In this document: positions 35,861 to 48,015 of the stretch, one piece after another | How the letters are laid out: each line of letters begins with the position of its first letter | How positions within the stretch are numbered: the stretch's first letter is position 1 | The notes under the pieces: generated by a model | What the model saw: only the letters and a program-made list of their open reading frames with translations | Told to the model about the DNA's origin: nothing | Databases searched by the model: none | Source of the DNA: Elmis aenea | Lineage: Eukaryota > Arthropoda > Insecta > Coleoptera > Elmidae | Length of the DNA: 64,000 nt | Assembly: GCA_947652605.1 (NCBI GenBank) | Contig: OX393581.1 | Span: 44,229,924 to 44,293,923, forward strand | Reading direction: 5' to 3' | Translations under genes and position numbers: made by a program

Positions 35861-35935
35861 TGACGACGGTATATAATTTTTTTAGGCCCGGATCATTGAG
35901 TCACGGACCACACTTTGGGAAACGCTGCGTTAGTC

Positions 35936-37000
35936 CATACTCGCTCGATGTGTATCTGCTAATGCTTTGGAGTGATTCCAACTTGTAGCATAAATGTTTC
36001 CAATATCCCGCGTCAACAAACAGTATAAAAGCTTCTTTTACAAGAATTTATACGAAATATAGTATATTCAGTTCTTTTCTTCTTCCACATTCATACAAAT
36101 TTCGTTCCATTGATATCCGATTGTAAACATTATGTGACTCACAACGTGGCAGTTCAATAAATAATCACTTCTTTTATTATTTCAAAACATTTCCTTTCTA
36201 TTTTGTAGCTTTACGGGATAAATTTATCGATATGCGATCTGAATGATAAAGCTCTCAGCTTGTACCATAGTCGACATTATTTATGTCTAAAATATTTACG
36301 AATGGAAATCGAGCAAACAGCAGCAGAAAGCTGAAACGCAAAAACAACCCGAAATGATCACTATTTTCAAACGCGAGCACATTACGGAGCCAATAAAATA
36401 TAATGAAACAGAAAAGAGATTCGGCAAATTCTTGCTCGACTTAACATTCTGCAATAAGGTGAGCTGGGGGGGGGGGGGATTGGAAACGGGGTAAGAAAGA
36501 CCACGACTAATTTACATTATTCCGTAAATCCCAGAGGGGAGCGCCAAGGGCACTTGTCGCTCGGGTGCCAGTTCTAATTTGCTAACCTCGTATAAAAAAA
36601 ATACTTTTTGAAATTACTCGCTGTTGTTTACCAGAAAGAAAATTATACCGTTCTTATTATTTTGTACATAAATGAGTCGCTTTGTTTAAAGAATTAGTTA
36701 AAACACAATTCTTCAAGTCAAAAATAACCTTATTCCATTTCCCTTGGCTTTTCCATTCAAATTTATATCTCTAACACGTCAAAGCTAGTCGTGCACTTGT
36801 TGGCTATGTCACCTTTCAAACTTAAATAGTCGGGACATTTTTTTTTTCTAAAAAAAATTGAAATCAATATAACCGGACTGATTTGCCGACCGCATATACA
36901 AGCTTAGTTCACATACGGCAGTGTTGCGTAAGCATTAAAATATATCCACTGAATGCTAATACCTGTGTATAAATAATTTTACATTATTTATTTAGCCACG
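35936..37000. other. intron, poly-G run, no gene
   Basis: Contains an uninterrupted run of about ten to eleven G at 36467-36478 and otherwise ordinary AT-rich intron. No exon recognised. Confidence 0.45.
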
Positions 37001-37009
37001 AGTTCTACT

Positions 37010-38700
37010 GTTATATGTGGGACTGTTGAGTTGTGTTGTGCTAACTTTTTTCCCATGTTTTTCTGTCTGGTGCTAACATTTTTGCGTCATTCCATTTGAT
37101 GTTGTTGCTTTTTTAACTTCGTCGCCAGGTTTTTCTTGGTCTAACTCTTTTGTTTTTCTCTGTGATCTTGCTTCCTAGGCTTTTTCGGTTAAGCTTTCTT
37201 CCTTCATCTTACAAATGTGACCCAACCATCCCAGCTGTCTTTCTTGTATTTTAGTTTCAACTGATTTTACCTTTAATTGTTCTCTATAGGTTTCATTTCT
37301 GATTCTATCTTTTTTTTGGTTTTTCCTTGGATTTTTCTTAGAAATCCCGTTTCTGCTGCATTCACACGGCTACTATTTTTGTTTGTGAGTGTCCACGTTT
37401 CACTTCCGTATAAAAGTGCCGGAGTTACTACCTTTTTTACCACTTCCACTTTTGTTCGTTTTGGGACTTCTCTATTTCTAAAACATGTTCCTAAACTGTT
37501 AAATATTCTTCCCATATTTCCTGTCCTTTTGCTTATTTCCTTGTCCATTCGTCAATTTTCCTCTATGATCACTCCTAAATATTAAAAGCTTTCTACCTGT
37601 TCCAAGCTAAGCCCATTTAAAGTGATGTTATGCCTTTTGTTCTCTGTTGTAACGAACATAGTTTTTGTTTTTTCTGTATTTATTTTCACGTTGATTTTTT
37701 GCAATTCCTAGTTTAGAGTTTCTAGATTATGTTGCAGATTCTTTTCTGTTTCCGCTACTAAGATCATGTCGTCTGCGAACATTAGCTCACAAGGGAAGTA
37801 CCCCGATAGTGACTCGCCGATTTTTATACAAATTTGCAGAAACAAGTAACACATAAAATAATATATTTCTGCAATTTCAAAAGTTGCTTACGGGTACCGG
37901 AACCAGGAAAAAAATCGATTTGAAAATGGTTTTTTAGCGTAAATTCATATGTATACCAATATAATTCTCAGTATAGTCTGTAAGCCGGTAGCGCAAGCGG
38001 TAGAGTACTTGCCTTGCAACAAGCCATCCCAGGATCGGTTCCCGACGAAGTATGTAATTTGTTTTTGTCAGTTATGTTTATTTTTTCCATTTTCAGGTTG
38101 CCTAGGTGAAACGGTCTCATTTTAGTTTTACTTCTTTAATTACTCCATCTATAACTACTGAGAATAATAATGTACTGAGCATGCATCCTTGTTTTAAGCC
38201 CTCTTTTGTTTTAAACTCTGCCGCTTCTTCATTTTGTGTTCTTACAATATTTACCGTTTTTTCGTACATCGCTTTTATTATGCCGATTGTTTCTATTTCT
38301 AATCCCTTCTTTCTTAGGCCCCTCTATACGTCTTTTCTTTTGATTTCATCGAATGCTTTTTCCAAGTATATTAAACAGAAAACTCTTTTCGATTCTTTGT
38401 CTTAATAAAAAGACTGGGTCTTGTGTACTCCTTTCTCTTCTGAAACCGTATTGAGACTCTTCTAGTGTGTTTTCAATTTTTTCTTTTAATCTGCCTTTTA
38501 TTACTCTTGCCAGTATTATCCCTGGTACACTCATTAATGTTATTCCTCTATACTCTATAGTTTGTAGAATCTCTTTTGTCCCCTTTCTTGTGTAATGGTA
38601 GGACTATTTCAGTGTTCCAATCCTTTGGCGCTTTTCTTGATTCTATTAATTCGTTCAATAGAACCCTTAGTGCTTCTTTCTCCAATTGTACCCACTAAAC
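37010..38700 (-). mobile_element. RTE-type LINE, 5'-truncated, broken
   Basis: Minus-strand remnant of a non-LTR reverse transcriptase. From 38690 down it reads KAPKDWNTEIVLPLHKKGD (RT motif 0/1), SQYGFRRERSTQDP (38430), GLKQGCMLS (38190), FADDMILV (37765, the catalytic DD), then TPALLYGSETWTL and FLRKIQGKTKKK (37300-37500) typical of RTE C-termini. Several frameshifts and stops. A 246-bp element (37801-38046) is inserted between the RT motifs. The 40165-40700 fragment is the same family in opposite orientation. Confidence 0.85.
37801..38046 (+). mobile_element. 246-bp insertion with 3' tRNA-like sequence
   Basis: Splits the RTE open frame and is flanked by GAAGTA at 37795-37800 and 38047-38052. 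Its last ~65 bp (37983-38046) look like a tRNA: an A box in GGTAGCGCAAGCGG, an anticodon-like loop CTTGCAA (TGC, Ala), and a B box in GGATCGGTTCCCGAC. The stems are imperfect, so this is not a functional tRNA. In an ordinary tRNA-derived SINE the tRNA part is at the 5' end; here it is at the 3' end of the strand that carries it. Confidence 0.6.
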
Positions 38701-40160
38701 ACTTACAAATCCTTAAAGAAACATCAAAGTATTGTTTTGAGCTCCCGAATTATAATAAATACATCAGTCGTTTGTATTAAATTACAAATCTTTTATTTTA
38801 GAATGTATTTGTATCCTAAATTGTTGTAGTCGGTTATCTTATATCACTACTCATTCCGCTGAACGGTATATTACAGCATAATAACGTAACCGAGTGAAGG
38901 TAGAGGAAATATACAACTTATTACTGACGCTACATTATATTTTGTTGACTCGAGTATTAAATTTAAATGAAACACTGCACTTACATAAAAAGTTGAGCAA
39001 GAATGAAAAGTGGGACATTTTAAGTTTGTAGAGAGACGCCAGGGATAAATTGACGAAAATCGGGACGATACCACCAGAAGCGTTGCGAGTGGTGGTAACC
39101 CTCTATGCTCCACTACCTGTTCCGTAAAAATTTGACACCCACAGCTCTATTACGTGAGTAAAAAAATGATTCGAAGGAAAAAAGTGGCTCGTATAGTCAA
39201 GTTGAAATATGCAAAATGGTTAATTCATACAAAATTAATTTATTTACACAAATAAGATTTCCATACAAAACAATTCGGACTTTGTTTTCGTTGTAGGTTA
39301 AGGTTGGGTATAATTAGGTCCAAATGTTGTTTTCCGTTCTTTAATTCAAAGTTTACCTATTTGTTTATAAAATAAATATATTTTTGCAAATCGGTCTTTG
39401 ATACTAAATCATTATTCGAGTCTTTCAACTTAATTTCTATATCTTTTTGTGTTTCGCTCATAAAAGTTACACGTCGTTTGGTTTTGTTACAAGTTACAAA
39501 TAAAAACAGTGTTTTAAAACGACTGACAATTAGCCTGCGCGTTCGTTATATAGGCAACTTTATTATTACAAGCATTAGTAAAGTTGGGCAAAATTACTTA
39601 ACAAATCGAATGGCGTTTAAAAAATTAACAACTTTTTAAGAAAACTGGCAACCGCAATGGGCTGTAACCTTATTGAGGATTTTTTTTAAATGTCACTGAC
39701 AAAAATTGCTGTATTAAAGGCCTCTACTCACCTACCAATTTGTCGGTACAACCGACCGACCATTCCGATAAATTGTTTAATGTGTAGTCTGTCACCCGAC
39801 CAACCCGAAAGTTGCACGTTGGAACGGTCGGGTGGCCAGACCATCCCAACAAGCCAACCGTCCCACCACATTCCTCTAGATAAGGACTATTAAACCGAAA
39901 ATTTAACGCTCTTTATAAATTTGTTATCCACAAAATGGCATCAGAGCCAAAATAATAACAAAAATTATGACGTTTATGCTGTGTTGGTTGGACTGGTCGG
40001 GAGGTGTGTAGAAAACACCCAACACGGAGTTCCCGACAGTCGGCTCCGACAAGTTGGATAATGAGTAGAGACCTTTAGTGTCCGCAGTTTTTGATAAAAA
40101 GATAAAAGTGAAAATAAAACTAACCAGGGAAGGTCACGATATGTGGATATAAACATAACT
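38701..40160. other. intron, no gene; CCGACC-rich scrap
   Basis: At 39740-39880 and 39990-40060, GGTCGG/CCGACC motifs occur in inverted relation, with GCCTCTACTCACCTACCAA (39719) opposite TTGGATAATGAGTAGAGACC (40054). This outlines a MITE of ~355 bp at about 39717-40075. Otherwise nothing recognised. Confidence 0.45.
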
Positions 40161-40164
40161 GAGC

Positions 40165-40700
40165 TAATGCAGACGACATGGAAATAGAGAAGTCCCAAAA
40201 CGAACAAAAGTGGAAGTGGTGAAAAAAGGTATTAACTCCAGCACGGAAGTGAAACATGGACACTCACAAATAAAAATAGTAGCCGAGTAAATGCAGGAGA
40301 AATGGGACTTTAAAAAAAATCCAAGAAAAACAAAAAATGATAGAATCAAAAATGAAAAATGTAGAGATCAACTAAAGATAAAATCAGTTAGAACAAAAAT
40401 GCAAGAAAGTCAGCTGCGATGGTTGGGTCACATTAAATGAAAGAAGAAAGGTTAACCAGAAAAGCCTGTGAAGCGAGATCACAGGGAAAAACAAAAGAGG
40501 TAGACCAAGAAAAACCTGGCAAGACGAAATTAAAAAAGCAACAACGGATAGAAACATCAAATGGAATGACACAAAAATGTTAGCACAAGACAGAAAAACA
40601 TGGAAAAAGTCTGCACAACACAAATCAACAGTCCTACACCTAACAGTAGAAAGACTAAATAATAAAAAAATTAAAACCTGGATTAAAAAATTCCAGATCA
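40165..40700 (+). mobile_element. RTE-type LINE 3' fragment
   Basis: Plus-strand copy of the 37010-38700 family's tail. Broken frames give RGRPRKTWQDEIKKATTD and KWNDTKMLAQDRKTWKK, preceded by an ESQLRWLGH block. It has many stops and no RT core. Confidence 0.8.
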
Positions 40701-40739
40701 TTATGATCTGGTGTTACATTAAAATATAATGGGAGTGTA

Positions 40740-41480
40740 GTATTCAAATAGGAACACGGTAAATTTTTAATTCTAGATAACTCATACCTACATAAATAAC
40801 ACCACGTTCATTTATCCTTAGCGCCCCAGGTGGTCACAGTTTATACTTTAATTATAGTTTGACAAGTTTATCAGTTTGTTTGAAATCCCCTCTGCTTATC
40901 AGTCAAGCCGAATAATAATACTTTAGGCTGATTCAAATCGATCAGCGCTCGGTTTTAACCATACGACGAACACAGACTTCTTTCATGTTTTATTTCACTG
41001 TCAAGTATCGAATTACATATAACAGAATGTAGTTAAGCAAGCTGCACTTGCGAGATCAAATATATTGTGTCGAGCCGGTAGTGTTCTGTAAACCTCACGT
41101 TCCAGACCATTTGTGCAGCATGTGGGACAGTTTAATAGTCATATCGCGAGTCGAACAGTTTTACGAGTACTAGTACAATCCCCATGCCAAATGCGACCAC
41201 AAAACAATATCGAGCTACCTTACATGCTTAGTTGAACATGCAACTATATTTTGCTGTTACGATTTATTGGATTTGTTTATTGGCTTTGCTTATTGAATAT
41301 TTAATCTCGAAATTATGGCTGATAACGGTTCAGACGTAAAAGATGAGTGCGAAGGCTTGTAATAGCTGCCCATCGAGTTTTTTTCGATATAAAATAAATA
41401 ATCTATTAGTACTAGTAACGTTAAAAATTGTTGTTTGAATACAAGAAACAAACATTGCTGTATGTGTCATGTATAAATTA
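40740..41480. other. intron, no feature seen
   Basis: AT-rich, with no recognisable exon or element end other than the start of the next foldback. Confidence 0.45.
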
Positions 41481-42965
41481 TACAGGATGTCCCAGATAAC
41501 AGTACCAGCATCGGGTACTCGCTCATTATAAGAGATGCAGGTTTGCTTAAATTAGATGAATTAATCCTAAGGATAAGAGGGGCTACAATCAATTTTTAAA
41601 AGTACAAAATTCAGATGTTATAGCAAAAAATATGAAAATGTCGAATTTCTTTTTTCTCTCATAACTTTTTTGTTTTATTCATTACATCAATTTTAGTAGT
41701 ACTTTCTTTAGGTACTTTTTATAGGAGAATGTAACTTTTTTTAGTTTTTTTTAAATCACTTACCATTTTTGAGATATTACCCCTAACTTAATTTTTTCTT
41801 ATGGGCTGCGAAGTTGGCTATGGTATAGTGAAATGTGTTTTTTTCTTCTTTTTAATGAAGTATATTTCTTGCTATATCTGTTTTTATAAATAGGTCACAA
41901 AATCAAGAAAAATAATATTTTACCAATCACATCAAGCTATCTATGAAAAAATAAACAAAAGACAACTAACTAAATGTCAAATGACAGTATCAGTTGTCTG
42001 CGGTATCATTTATTAGTATGTTAGTTTTGTTGTGTAATTCGATAGTCTTTGTAGTAATTGTTATAATAATTGCTAAATTTAAAAATTTGACAAGTTTAGA
42101 TGCTGCATTCTTTGCCATAAAAACTGTGTAGAAGCTAAGCGAATATACTTGGAGCTGTAGCCCGAGAGAACGCGCGTAATTACAGAAATTTGGAAATAAA
42201 TTTAAAAGAATATGGTTTCTTCGAGAAACCAACCTAAAATCCAAAACAAATCAACAAAGAATTAGAATTGTCTTTTTTTACACAGTTTCTATTGCAAAGG
42301 ATGTAGCATTTCAACATATAAAATTTTTGATTAGTTGTAAATGTGCCCATAATTATATGATAACAAATTTGTTACAAAGACTATCGAATTACACAACAAT
42401 ACTATAAAACTCTAATAAATGATACCGCTGACAAATGATAATTATTTAATTAGTTGTTTTTTGTTTCCTTTTTTTATAGATAACTTGATAAGTGATTGGA
42501 AAATTACGATTTTTCTTGATTTTGTGACTTATTTATAAAAATAGATAGAGCAAGTAATAATGTCTCGTTAAAAAGAGTAAGAAAAAGCACATTTTAACTC
42601 TTCCATAGCCAGCCAACTTCGCGGCCTATAAAAAAAAATGAAATTAGGGGTAATATTTCAAAAATGGAAAGTGGAAAATAATAAGTACAAAAATCTAAAA
42701 TAACAGTTACATTCTACATCAAAACGTACGCCAAGAAAGCACTTGATGTAATGAATAAAACAAAAAAGTTATGAGAAAAAAGAAATTTCAATTATTTTGC
42801 CATAACATCTGAAGTACGAGGAATTTTGTACTTTTAAAAATTTATTGCAGCTCCTCTCATACTTAGGAGTAATTCATCTAATTTAAGCAAACCTACATCT
42901 CTTATAACAAACGAGATCCTTATGCTGGAAATGGAAATGTTATCTCTTATCTGGGACACCCTGTA
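41481..42965. mobile_element. foldback element, 1.49 kb, CAGG(A/G)TGTCCCAGAT termini
   Basis: TACAGGATGTCCCAGATAAC at 41481 pairs with TTATCTGGGACACCCTGTA ending at 42965, next to TA on both sides. The arms match over most of their length (for example CTCATAACTTTTTTGTTTTA against its complement at ~42760, and GTTGTGTAATTCGATAGTCTT against its complement near 42380). Non-coding; frames inside are by-products. Confidence 0.88.
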
Positions 42966-42967
42966 TA

Positions 42968-43784
42968 GCAATTTCAAATCTTTTCGAGAGCTCATGTATA
43001 ATCGGATATTTACTGTAAATAAATATATGGTATGTACAATTTTCTTGTAATATTCTCATTTTGGCGAACTTTTAAGCTGGATTGTTTAAAAAGTCTTTAC
43101 CGTATCATATGCACGTGGAAGCTACTTGATGGTATAAATCCTCTGTAAGCTTTTATCATGAAATGCCCATTTTCAAATTACAAACTGAATTAACGGCATT
43201 ACACTTAATGCACTCTACGTTTGGAACAAATGTTACGATATCTACTCACATACCAAATGCAGCCATATCTTCTCTCCGCAAATTTAGACCGGTAGCAAGT
43301 GGATTTAGGGGTAATGACGTCATTAGTCCCGGCAATTTGCGGTGCATGTTTAAGTTCCGTTCCAATCAAACTGACTACTTAGGTCGCCTTTCACTAGAAC
43401 CTAATGAATGGAACTTGTAATAAACTTGCCTTTGAACGTGAATTGTTTATTTAATCGATGTTTGTACCTAAATTCAACTCTGCCGATTCTTTAGTGTCAA
43501 GAGGTGCTTTTTTGGCCTCATCAGCAGAAGTCACTGGAAATATTTGCGACCTCTATAAAATTCCGAAGCGTTATCTCAAACATCTTTTATTGATTTTTTT
43601 TTTCACAAGTTAAATGTATTTATTGCTCCAGAACGTTTTCCAGGGTCTTCAAAATACCATTTTTACGATGCAAAAAGTCATTATAAGTTCAAATTATTAT
43701 AACAGATAATGTTAAAATTTATTGCGCCACGTTGTAGTTATATATATATATATATATGTAAACACATTCCCTTCTACCCGTAGG
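42968..43784. other. intron with small orphan ORF and TA repeat
   Basis: A plus-strand frame of 85 codons (43163-43420) is GC-richer than its surroundings and contains TGACGTCA, but it matches nothing I know and has no supporting splice or domain evidence. A (TA)n microsatellite of ~20 bp lies at 43737-43757. Confidence 0.4.
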
Positions 43785-45030
43785 TGTGGGGATGTGTGCA
43801 CGTCTATGTATTATACAGGAAATTGCTCCATTGTTTTTTGTTCTGTGCCACTTCTTTCGCTTCACACCATGATTTTCCTTTCTTCTCCAAGATTTTTGAT
43901 ACCGCCTTTTCCCATGTTACTCTCGGTCTTCCTCTTTTCCTCCTTGTTTGTATTCTTGCTTCCCACACTCTCTTTACCTGTCTTCTTGTGTCCATCCTTT
44001 GTAGATGCTCCCACCAAATCATTTGTCTAGTTTTTATGAATTCTAAGATAGGTTCTACTTCTAATTCATTTCTAATGTGTTCGTTTCTTATTGTCTTCTT
44101 GTTGTAGCTCTTACTCTTCTTAGAAATTTCATTTCGGCCGCTTGTATTTTACTTTTTTGGCTCGACGTTAATGTCCATGACTCGCACCCAAATGTCAAGA
44201 TCGGTCTGTATATTGGACGGTATATACTCATTTTTGTCTTTTTTGAGAGTTCTTTCTTGTTAATGAAAGTTTTGTCTATAGCGTAGTAGGTTTTCATTGC
44301 TTTTTCTATCCTCTTGTTAATTTCCAATTCTTGTTGTCCTGTATTTTCGATTGTTACTCCTAGGTTGTCGAAATATTGTAGTTTCTATTTTTTCTCCTTC
44401 AATTTCTATGTTTATGTTCTCGTTTTCTTCGTTTGTCGCAATCACTTTTGTTTTCTTGTGATATATCTCCACTCCATTCCATTTTCTTTTAATACTTCTT
44501 TTCAATTTCTATATTAGCTTTTAGATCCCTTTCGTTCGCTGCCATAATGACTAAATCGTCTGAAAACGCACACTCTGTTATTTCGACCTTTTCTAAATCC
44601 ACTTTGTGATTCTGTTGATGTCTTATCTAATATTTTTCTTAGCTTCTGTTGTAGTATTTGTTCGTCGTACAATTTTAGTGCTGTGTTAAGAAGCATTATG
44701 CCTCTGTAATTATTGTATTCTTTGTTGTCCCCCTTCTTGAATATAGGCAGCATCATACCTATCTCCCAGTCTTTCGGTATTATTTCTTCTGACCATGCTT
44801 TGTTCATGACTTCTGGAAGTAGAAGTGTTCGCATATTTTTCAGAATTTCGCTTGTTATTCTGTCATGGCCTGGTGTTTTCCGTTTTTTTTTGTTTCTTTA
44901 ATCCTTGTTGTAGTTCCTTTATTGTTTTGCCGTCTTCTTGTTCTTCTGTGTTGAGTTTTGTCTGTTCTTTTTTTTCATTTTGTGGTGTTATTACCTTATT
45001 GCTCGTATACTTTGTAGTTACACCGGATGT
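43785..45030 (-). mobile_element. RTE-type LINE remnant
   Basis: Minus-strand fragments in order from 44834 down: KAWSEEIIPKDWEIGMMLPI and FKKGDNKEYNNYRG (RT start), SQSGFRKGR, then after an internal deletion CAFSDDLVIMA in a shifted frame (44560), RPILTFGCESWTL and AAEMKFLRRVR (44110-44190), and MIWWEHLQRM...RKRGRPRVTW (43850-44020). Lost central RT sequence and multiple frameshifts make it dead. A different RTE subfamily from 37010-38700. Confidence 0.85.
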
Positions 45031-45620
45031 AAATTAAATCAGGCTCACCCCCTTTTTACCCAAGTTTTTAATTGAAACAAATATAAAAAGGTTATTAAAC
45101 AATTCCATTTTCGCCAGAAATAGCCATAACTTCGTTACATCAAATGTAAATTTTAGCAAAACGCAAACAAATTTGGAATACATTTTAATTTTTTTTTCAT
45201 AAAAAAATCTTTTTACACTCACTATAAATGAAAAACATGTCGATTTTTTTGGTGTAAAACTCCATATTTATTACGTTTATTATTTATACTGACACGCTAG
45301 AAAAGTAAAATTGATCAAATAAACGATACGATGACAAGCATCAATAAATGTATTTCTTTTGTTGCATTTAAGCACAGTGAACTACGATGAATTCAATATA
45401 ATATCTTGACAATAGAAGAAAAAAGAGGTGAACCCGTTTTGTTTACGGCGCTCGGGTAAATTTTGTCAGTCTAACATTCGTTAGTTGTAGCTAACATTAT
45501 TTTGCCGTGGCATATTTAGTTTTTATTTTTTTTAAATATAATACTCCTACAAAGTTAATTTTGTTAATTTCCATAGAAATGCAAAATTGAAGTAAAATAT
45601 TCTTAATTCTTGAAAAGCAT
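45031..45620. other. intron, no feature seen
   Basis: AT-rich DNA between the LINE and the mariner-type element. Nothing supported. Confidence 0.45.
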
Positions 45621-46147
45621 AATACTGGGGTTTTCAATAAGAATGATATTATTTTAAAATGTCATAGCAACCATGTTTTTGTTTTTGTTTAAATCTGGTT
45701 TTAGTAAAGGTACTCTGACAATTCACCATGGTTAAATACACGCTTGCACAAAGTTTGGTAATTATCCAAACATTCTATGAAAATAAGCGTTCGTTTGTGA
45801 ATGAATACCCAACGTGAACTTCGTCAAAATTATGGTCCGCTTAATCGACCTATTGTGCCTGCTATTCGGCGAATCGTTGCAAAATTTGAAAAGGATTTTA
45901 CTCTACACGATACTGAACCACCAATAAGACATCGAAATGCAAGGAGTAAAGAGAATATTGCTGCTGTAAGAGCTAGTGTTACAGATGATACAAATTTATC
46001 GATTCCTCGTCGTTATTGGGTCTTTCAACAACGACAACTTGGCGTATTTTGCGAAAAGACTTGTGTTTACACCCTTATAAGATTGCATTGACCCAAGAAC
46101 TAAAGCCACATCGTAGCCGTTGTGAGTTTGCTGATTGGGCTCTAAAA

Positions 46148-47215
46148 CAACTGGTTCCGATACGTAGACGACACCTTTGTCATCTGGGAACATGGAAAAG
46201 AACCACTTCAAGACTTTCTTACACACCTGAACAACCTACACAAGAACATCAAATTTACGATGGAGGAAGAGAAGAATGGTGCGTTACCCTTTCTGGACAT
46301 ACTGGTCAAAAGAGAAGCTAACGGAACACTGAGCCACAGCGTTTACCGTAAACCGACCCACACCAACCGATATCTAAATGCTGCATCGCATCATCACCCA
46401 GCCCAAAAACAATCGGTGATCAACACATTATTACACAGAGCTAAAGAGATATGCACACCAGAAAACATCAAAGAAGAACTGAACATGGTCACGAGAGCCC
46501 TACAAGAAAACGGTTACCAGCGTAAACAAATACTTCGAACCATACAAAAACATGCCACGCCAAAAGAAGGAAAAGAAAAGAAATAATACATCGCTACAAC
46601 TTACTTGCCCTACACCAGCGGAGTGACTAATAAAATATCAAAACTTCTACAAAAACATAAAATCAAAACCGTTTTCAACGCTCCTTTGAAGCTCTCGAAT
46701 AAATTAAGAAGAACACACGACACAGGACTACACCACGCGGGAATATATAGCATACCTTGCTCCTGTGGAAAAGTATACATAGGACAGACTGGCAGGAGTA
46801 TACAAACGCGTCTTAAAGAACACGAAGGACAAACAACAAGAAAATAAGTCGATAAATCAGCGGTAGCAGAACACGCCCAGGGTACAGGACACAACATCCT
46901 CTTCAGAGAAACAAAACTACTGGCCTGCGCAAACCATTTCTGGCCAAGATTATATCGAGAATCATTGAAAATCATCAAGAACCCAAACAACTACAACAGA
47001 GACACAGGCATACAACTACCAAACATCTGGAAACCAGTCCTCACAAAATCACTGAGGCAGAACAAACCCATCAAGCGGAACGCCACGCCTCCAAAAGCTG
47101 GATATATAAACCCAGCAATACCCTACACAAATAAGTCGTTTTGAAAAAGACCAAGATACAATGGTCGAAACGTCAACTACTTCTAAATATAGAAGACGCG
47201 GTTCCAAACCCGGGA
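46148..47215 (+). mobile_element. Penelope-like element with GIY-YIG domain, 5'-truncated
   Basis: Inserted within the mariner-type transposase. From 46155 it reads RYVDDTFVIW (RT catalytic YVDD, 46161-46172), then LPFLDILVKRE and SVYRKPTHTNRYL (46290-46375), then TYLPYTSGVTNKISKLL (46600-46640), and a GIY-YIG nuclease signature GIYSIPCSCGKVYIGQTGRS (46740-46800). One frame is held throughout, interrupted only by in-frame stops at 46584-46586 and 46845-46847. The combination of RT and GIY-YIG is diagnostic of Penelope-like elements. The upstream RT part is missing. Confidence 0.92.
47141..47175 (+). ncRNA. possible hammerhead ribozyme remnant of the Penelope-like element
   Basis: GACC (47149-47152) and GGTC (47163-47166) can pair as a helix II, followed directly by GAAACGTC, the hammerhead GAAA core and start of helix III. 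Penelope-like elements are known to carry hammerhead motifs near their ends. The CTGATGA core expected before helix II is degenerate here (TTGAAAA), so activity is unlikely. Confidence 0.35.
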
Positions 47216-48015
47216 GCGAAGATTATATTATGGATAACGGTCGCGAAAGCCTTAAGAATAAAACTTGAAATTGATTGTAATTTTGCTAAAAACATCATTT
47301 TTTCGGATGAAGCAAATTTTTGGCTACATGGCTTTGTCAATAAGCAAAACTGTCGTTTTTGGTATGAAAGTAATCCACAGGAGATTCAAGAGAAGCCTTT
47401 GCATCCACAAAAGGTCACTGTATGGTGTGATTTTTGGCATGGTGGCATCATCGAACCATATTTTTTTTCAAAATGACGCTGGAAATGCAGTTACAGTAAA
47501 TGCTGAGCGATATCGATCGACGTTAACAGAATTTTTGTGACCAAAACTGGATGAACGACATGTGGTCCCAACAAGATGGTGTCACAAGTCATACCTCTAA
47601 TGTCACTATCAACTTATTGAAAAAAAAGTTTGGTGAATTAATAATTGCAGGAAATTCAACTGTTAAATGACCTCCAAAAAGTTGTGATTTAACTCCTTTA
47701 GATTACTTTTTGTGGGGTTATTTTAAATCAATGGTTTATTCAAACAAACCACAAACACTTGATGATTTAAAATTGAATATCGAACGCTGCATTCACGACA
47801 TTAGGCCTAATTTATTTGATAAAGTCATCGAAAATTGGGTTCAACAAATTCACTCCTGTAAACGAAGCCGAGGTGGCCATTTACATGTCGTTTTATTTAG
47901 AACATAATGTAATCGTTTGTGCTTCAAAATTAAACAAAAAAGTTGTTGTATCCTAAATTGTTTTTGTTTTATTTCATTTTAAAACTATATCGTTCTTATT
48001 GAAAAACCCTTTATT

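Larger units (their letters stand above)
32627..35927. mobile_element. composite hAT-type element, 3.3 kb
   Basis: Left end CAGCATTTCCCAAACATTGG and right end CACACTTTGGGAAACGCTG form a hAT-style inverted pair. Three further elements lie inside: a MITE (32979-33286), a solo LTR (33644-34072) and a foldback (about 34300-35860). CGTTAGTC follows the right end (35928-35935) and also occurs at 32594-32601, 25 bp before the left end. Both flanks share TGTAT...CTGCTAATG, so a flanking duplication is present. No transposase recognised. Confidence 0.6.
45621..48012 (+). mobile_element. mariner-type transposon, split by a Penelope-like element
   Basis: Terminal inverted repeats: left GGGGTTTTCAATAAGAATGA at ~45627, right complement of GGGTTTTTCAATAAGAACGA ending near 48010. 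The transposase starts at 45728 (MVKYTLAQSLVIIQTFYENK), continues in a shifted frame through SKENIAAVRASV and LHPYKIALTQELKP (46070-46110) with a DUF4817-like HTH, and is broken at ~46148. It resumes near 47260 with IIFSDEANFWLHGFVNKQNC, HPQKVTVWCDFWHGG and, after frameshifts, LTPLDYFLWGYFKSMVYSN to 47905. The DDE acidic residues are partly visible; several stops and shifts. Confidence 0.85.

Noticed and set aside
37983..38046. A functional tRNA-Ala(TGC) gene.
   Set aside because: The acceptor stem does not pair and the anticodon stem is imperfect; it lies at the end of an inserted repeat.
43163..43420. 85-codon frame as a gene or exon.
   Set aside because: No domain, splice signal or homology; mentioned only as an orphan frame in the intron.
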